From Opitutaceae bacterium UBA4094 (GTDB taxonomy: Bacteria > Verrucomicrobiota > Verrucomicrobiia > Opitutales > Opitutaceae), in NCBI GenBank assembly GCA_002382525.1, contig DFYA01000045.1, forward strand, positions 5,425 through 13,633: a stretch of 8,209 bases of DNA. The letters are read 5' to 3'. A program made the position numbers and the translations under genes. The number at the start of each line of letters is the position of its first letter. Positions within the stretch are counted from its first letter, which is position 1. A model generated the notes under the pieces. The model worked only from the letters and a program-made list of their open reading frames with translations, was not told the origin of the DNA and ran no database searches. This document shows, one piece after another, positions 6,193-8,209 of this stretch.

Positions 6193-7704
6193 CTAGGACG
6201 AAGGGATGTGGGTGGCCGAAGCGGTGGTAGTCGGGTGGTCGTTGGCGGATGCGAGTGCGTTCGCAAGGACCTCGATGCGCAATGGTTTGGTGAGATACTG
6301 ATCCATGCCCGCCGCGAAACACCGGTCACGGGTGCCGGTCATCGCGTTGGCCGTCACCGCGATGATCGGCACGCGCCGAGGATTGCTGTTGGCCTGCTCG
6401 ATCGCGCGGATCTCGCGGGTGGCCTCGAAGCCGTTCATTTCCGGCATCTCGCAGTCCATGAGCACGGCGTGATAGGGGCGACGCGGGAACAAAACGACGG
6501 CTTCCTTGCCGTTGAGCGCCACGTCGAAGGTGTAACCGAGCTTGCCGAGCATGAAAGAAAACAGGCGACGATTCGCGATGTTGTCCTCGACGAGAAGCAC
6601 ATGGCCGGACTGGCCCGCCGGGATGGGCGATTCGGGCGAACCGAGGCGCGGCGGGGACGACGCGGCGGGCAAGGGCGTTTCGGCCTGCGGGGCGGGCACC
6701 CGGATGGTGAAGGTCGTTCCGTGCTCCAGTTTGCTTTCAACCGTGACGGAGCCGCCCATGAGTCGCACCAGTTCTCGCGATATAACCAGTCCGAGGCCCG
6801 TGCCACCATACCGGCGCGTGATCGACGCATCGGCTTGGGCGAATTGCTGGAAAAGGAGGGTGAGTTTCTCCGGCGGGATGCCGATGCCGGTGTCGATGAC
6901 ATCGCAACGCAGGACGCCTTGATCCCATTCGGTGCGCAGGGTGACGCTGCCCTTGTCGGTGAATTTAACGGCATTGTGGGCCAAGTTGATCAGCACCTGC
7001 CGAAGTCGCGTGGGATCACCAATCACGTTGATGTTGCCGGCGTGATTCTGGAGGTTGAACACTAGTCGCTTTTTGGCGATGCCGGGCTTCAGCAGGTTGC
7101 CGACGTCTTCGATGACCTCGGGCAGATAGAAGGGAATAGATTCAAGCTTGGTTTCGTTCGCCTCGATTTTGGAGAGGTCCAAGATGTTGTTTAAAAGCGT
7201 GAGAAGAGCCGCCCCGGATTTTCGGATCGTGATCGTAAATTCCTTCTGCTCCGGCGTGAGCGGCGTATCGAGCAGCAGATCGCCGAAGCCGATGATGCTG
7301 TTCATGGGCGTGCGCAATTCGTGACTGAGATGCGCCAAAAACTCGCTTTTGGCCTGATTGGCCTGCTCCGCCGATTCCTTGGCCCGGACTAGTTGTTTTT
7401 CGATTTCGGTGCGTTGATCGATCTCGGCTCGCATGAGGGTCACCAGCACCGAAACGGACACGAGGATGAGGACCAAAAATGCGGCGATAAACAGCCCCGT
7501 CGCCTGATGAAGCCCGGTGGACGATGCGGCAAACCAGATACCCCCCAACGTTAACGCTCCGCCTAACACCCAAGTGAGTGCCGGAAGCCGAAGCGCGGAG
7601 TGGTTGTGTTTTATTATGAACCTGCCGAGATAAAACGTCAGGACTGCGAATGCTATAAATATCGCAATATCAATCCGATGGCTCAGGAGCGTGACGGCGT
7701 TCAT
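6193..7704 (-). CDS. Membrane hybrid histidine kinase (3 TM-HisKA-HATPase-REC)
   Basis: Inner-membrane hybrid sensor kinase of 503 residues. Three hydrophobic segments (about 12-31, 41-60 and 67-90) with very short loops form the sensor part, so it has no sizeable periplasmic domain and probably senses within or near the membrane. A short coiled linker (95-118) leads to HisKA with H128 in LSHELRTPMNS, then HATPase_c with N244 in HNAVKF, D271 in DTGIGI and the G2 loop GGTGLGL (300-306). A Pro/Ser-rich linker (338-365) joins a C-terminal receiver (368-485) with acidic E373/D374, phospho-acceptor D417 in LMDCEMP, T451 in AVTANAM and K473 in LTKPL. All catalytic residues are present. There is no HPt or DNA-binding domain, so a partner phosphotransfer protein is needed if the phosphate leaves the receiver. 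It lies 75 nt upstream of the receptor gene on the same strand and may share its transcript. The ATG at 7704 has no visible ribosome binding site. Confidence 0.94.
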   Translation of the reverse strand: MNAVTLLSHRIDIAIFIAFAVLTFYLGRFIIKHNHSALRLPALTWVLGGALTLGGIWFAASSTGLHQATGLFIAAFLVLILVSVSVLVTLMRAEIDQRTEIEKQLVRAKESAEQANQAKSEFLAHLSHELRTPMNSIIGFGDLLLDTPLTPEQKEFTITIRKSGAALLTLLNNILDLSKIEANETKLESIPFYLPEVIEDVGNLLKPGIAKKRLVFNLQNHAGNINVIGDPTRLRQVLINLAHNAVKFTDKGSVTLRTEWDQGVLRCDVIDTGIGIPPEKLTLLFQQFAQADASITRRYGGTGLGLVISRELVRLMGGSVTVESKLEHGTTFTIRVPAPQAETPLPAASSPPRLGSPESPIPAGQSGHVLLVEDNIANRRLFSFMLGKLGYTFDVALNGKEAVVLFPRRPYHAVLMDCEMPEMNGFEATREIRAIEQANSNPRRVPIIAVTANAMTGTRDRCFAAGMDQYLTKPLRIEVLANALASANDHPTTTASATHIPSS

Positions 7705-7775
7705 GGGGGTGAGCCTAGGGCGAGAGCATGGAAACAGTGCCCTGCTCTAAATACAAGGCGGGCCAGCGTTGTTCC

Positions 7776-7790
7776 GGCCGGCAGCCGGCC
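7776..7790. repeat. GC-rich 6-bp hairpin
   Basis: GGCCGG (7776-7781) and CCGGCC (7785-7790) pair perfectly across a 3-base loop. In the transcript direction it would lie in the possible leader of the hybrid kinase mRNA. No T run follows on the minus strand. Because GGCCGG-like words are common in GC-rich DNA, chance is a real possibility. Confidence 0.35.
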
Positions 7791-7796
7791 CAGCTT

Positions 7797-7826
7797 CCTG
7801 AAAATTTAAACACAACCGGTTTCAGG
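7797..7826. repeat. 7-bp inverted repeat flanking an AT-rich spacer
   Basis: Arms CCTGAAA (7797-7803) and TTTCAGG (7820-7826) are exact reverse complements separated by 16 bases that include ATTTAAA. The site lies about 95-120 bp upstream of the hybrid kinase start. It could be a regulator binding site or a weak hairpin; it lacks a T run on either side, so it does not look like an intrinsic terminator. Confidence 0.35.
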
Positions 7827-7893
7827 TAAGCGATTTGAGGCATATATTCCGTGGGTTAATCCGGGGAATAAACCCTACGTATCCAAACCGATG

Positions 7894-8209
7894 CTACACG
7901 TGGCGTAGCGCCTCGATCGGGTCGAGGCGGGAGGCGCGGCGGGCGGGGTAGATTCCGAAGATGATGCCGAGCGCGACACTGATGCCGAACGCCAAGATGA
8001 GACTGCTCACGGTGATCTTGGTCGGCATGCCGGCGAATTGTGTAATTACGACTGGGATGATTACGCCGAGCAGCAGGCCGATGACGCCTCCGGTGCTGGA
8101 GAGCGTGACCGTTTCAATGAGAAACTGGCGGATGATCTGTTTGCGTTGGGCGCCGATCGCGCGGCGGATGCCGATCTCGCGGGTGCGCAACGCAAACAGA
8201 TAATCCGCC
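7894..8209 (-). CDS. MacB/FtsX-type ABC transporter permease, C-terminal part (cut by window edge)
   Basis: The reading frame is open from the TAG at 7894-7896 through the right edge, giving the last 104 residues; the N-terminal part lies outside. It begins ADYLFALRTREIGIRRAIGA, the cytoplasmic signature of MacB-like permeases that follows a transmembrane helix. Next comes a membrane helix (FLIETVTLSSTGGVIGLLLG region), a short loop, a last helix (LILAFGISVALGIIFGIYP) and the usual C-terminal PARRASRLDPIEALRHV. Such permeases pair with a LolD/MacB-type ATPase and often a periplasmic adaptor to drive efflux or lipoprotein and peptide handling at the inner membrane. The TTG at 8190 is an internal Leu codon, not a start, because the family signature continues upstream of it. 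It is separated from the signalling cluster by 189 bp and is probably a different unit. Confidence 0.93.
   Translation of the reverse strand, partial: ADYLFALRTREIGIRRAIGAQRKQIIRQFLIETVTLSSTGGVIGLLLGVIIPVVITQFAGMPTKITVSSLILAFGISVALGIIFGIYPARRASRLDPIEALRHV

Larger units (their letters stand above)
7705..7893 (-). promoter_or_regulatory. Intergenic control region upstream of the hybrid kinase
   Basis: This 189 bp gap between the ABC permease stop and the hybrid kinase start is the longest non-coding stretch in the window and the most likely promoter site for the cluster. Its right half (about 7801-7890) is clearly AT-richer than the coding DNA. It contains an imperfect hairpin at 7853-7875 (8-base arms, one mismatch, 7-base loop), an exact 7-base inverted repeat CCTGAAA/TTTCAGG (7797-7803 with 7820-7826), a GC hairpin GGCCGG-CAG-CCGGCC (7776-7790), and AGAGCA/TGCTCT (7723-7728 with 7743-7748). 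None is followed by a T run. I found no good sigma-70 or sigma-54 match, so the regulatory role is inferred from position and composition only. Confidence 0.4.

Noticed and set aside
6043..7065. A 340-codon open frame on the plus strand
   Set aside because: Antisense to the hybrid kinase and the receptor start, Arg/Gly/His-rich, with no domain recognised; a shadow of codon bias.
7750..7769. Possible sigma-54 promoter (CTGGCCCGCCTTGTAT on the minus strand)
   Set aside because: The GG is present, but the position ten bases later does not carry the required GC, so the -24/-12 spacing fails.
7776..7790. GC hairpin as an intrinsic terminator
   Set aside because: No T run follows on either strand, and the stem is only six base pairs with a word that is common in GC-rich DNA.
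8188..8190. TTG as the start of a short ABC permease gene
   Set aside because: The frame stays open to the window edge and the family signature (YLFALRTREIGIRRAIGA) runs across this codon, so it is an internal Leu in a partial gene.

Overview
This 8.2 kb window is GC-rich bacterial DNA, densely coded, with every credible gene on the minus strand. Read in the direction of transcription (right to left) it holds: the C-terminal end of a MacB/FtsX-type ABC transporter permease (cut by the right edge), a 189 bp intergenic gap, a membrane-bound hybrid histidine kinase, a TonB-dependent outer-membrane receptor, a YfiR-family (DUF4154) periplasmic protein, a membrane histidine kinase with a CHASE8-like periplasmic domain and HAMP, a soluble receiver-histidine kinase, and a GNAT acetyltransferase. 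No RNA genes, insertion sequences, CRISPR arrays or origins were seen.

Organism: the high GC, the absence of strong Shine-Dalgarno sequences, and this mix of a TonB receptor, a YfiR protein and stacked histidine kinases remind me most of Opitutaceae-like Verrucomicrobiota. A Gram-negative envelope is certain from the outer-membrane receptor. The phylum is an inference from memory and could be wrong; a proteobacterium is the main alternative.

Layout: the receptor, YfiR, kinase and receiver-kinase genes are joined by 1-4 nt stop/start overlaps (4141, about 3533, 1914-1917). The acetyltransferase follows the last of these within at most 66 nt. The hybrid kinase lies only 75 nt upstream of the receptor with no visible terminator or promoter between, so positions 7704 to 16 may form one six-gene transcript. 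The likely control region is the AT-richer gap 7705-7893, which contains several inverted repeats but no convincing promoter.

How they may work together: in Pseudomonas the periplasmic protein YfiR represses the diguanylate cyclase YfiN through its periplasmic CHASE8-type domain and is itself controlled by an outer-membrane protein (YfiB). Here a YfiR homologue sits between an outer-membrane TonB receptor and a kinase whose periplasmic region resembles CHASE8. The simplest model is outer membrane receptor -> YfiR -> membrane kinase -> receiver-kinase, that is, the YfiBNR logic rebuilt with a TonB receptor as input and phosphotransfer instead of c-di-GMP as output. This is a hypothesis from domain content and gene order. 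No DNA-binding regulator, HPt protein, TonB/ExbBD or GGDEF gene is present in the window, so the final output is unknown.
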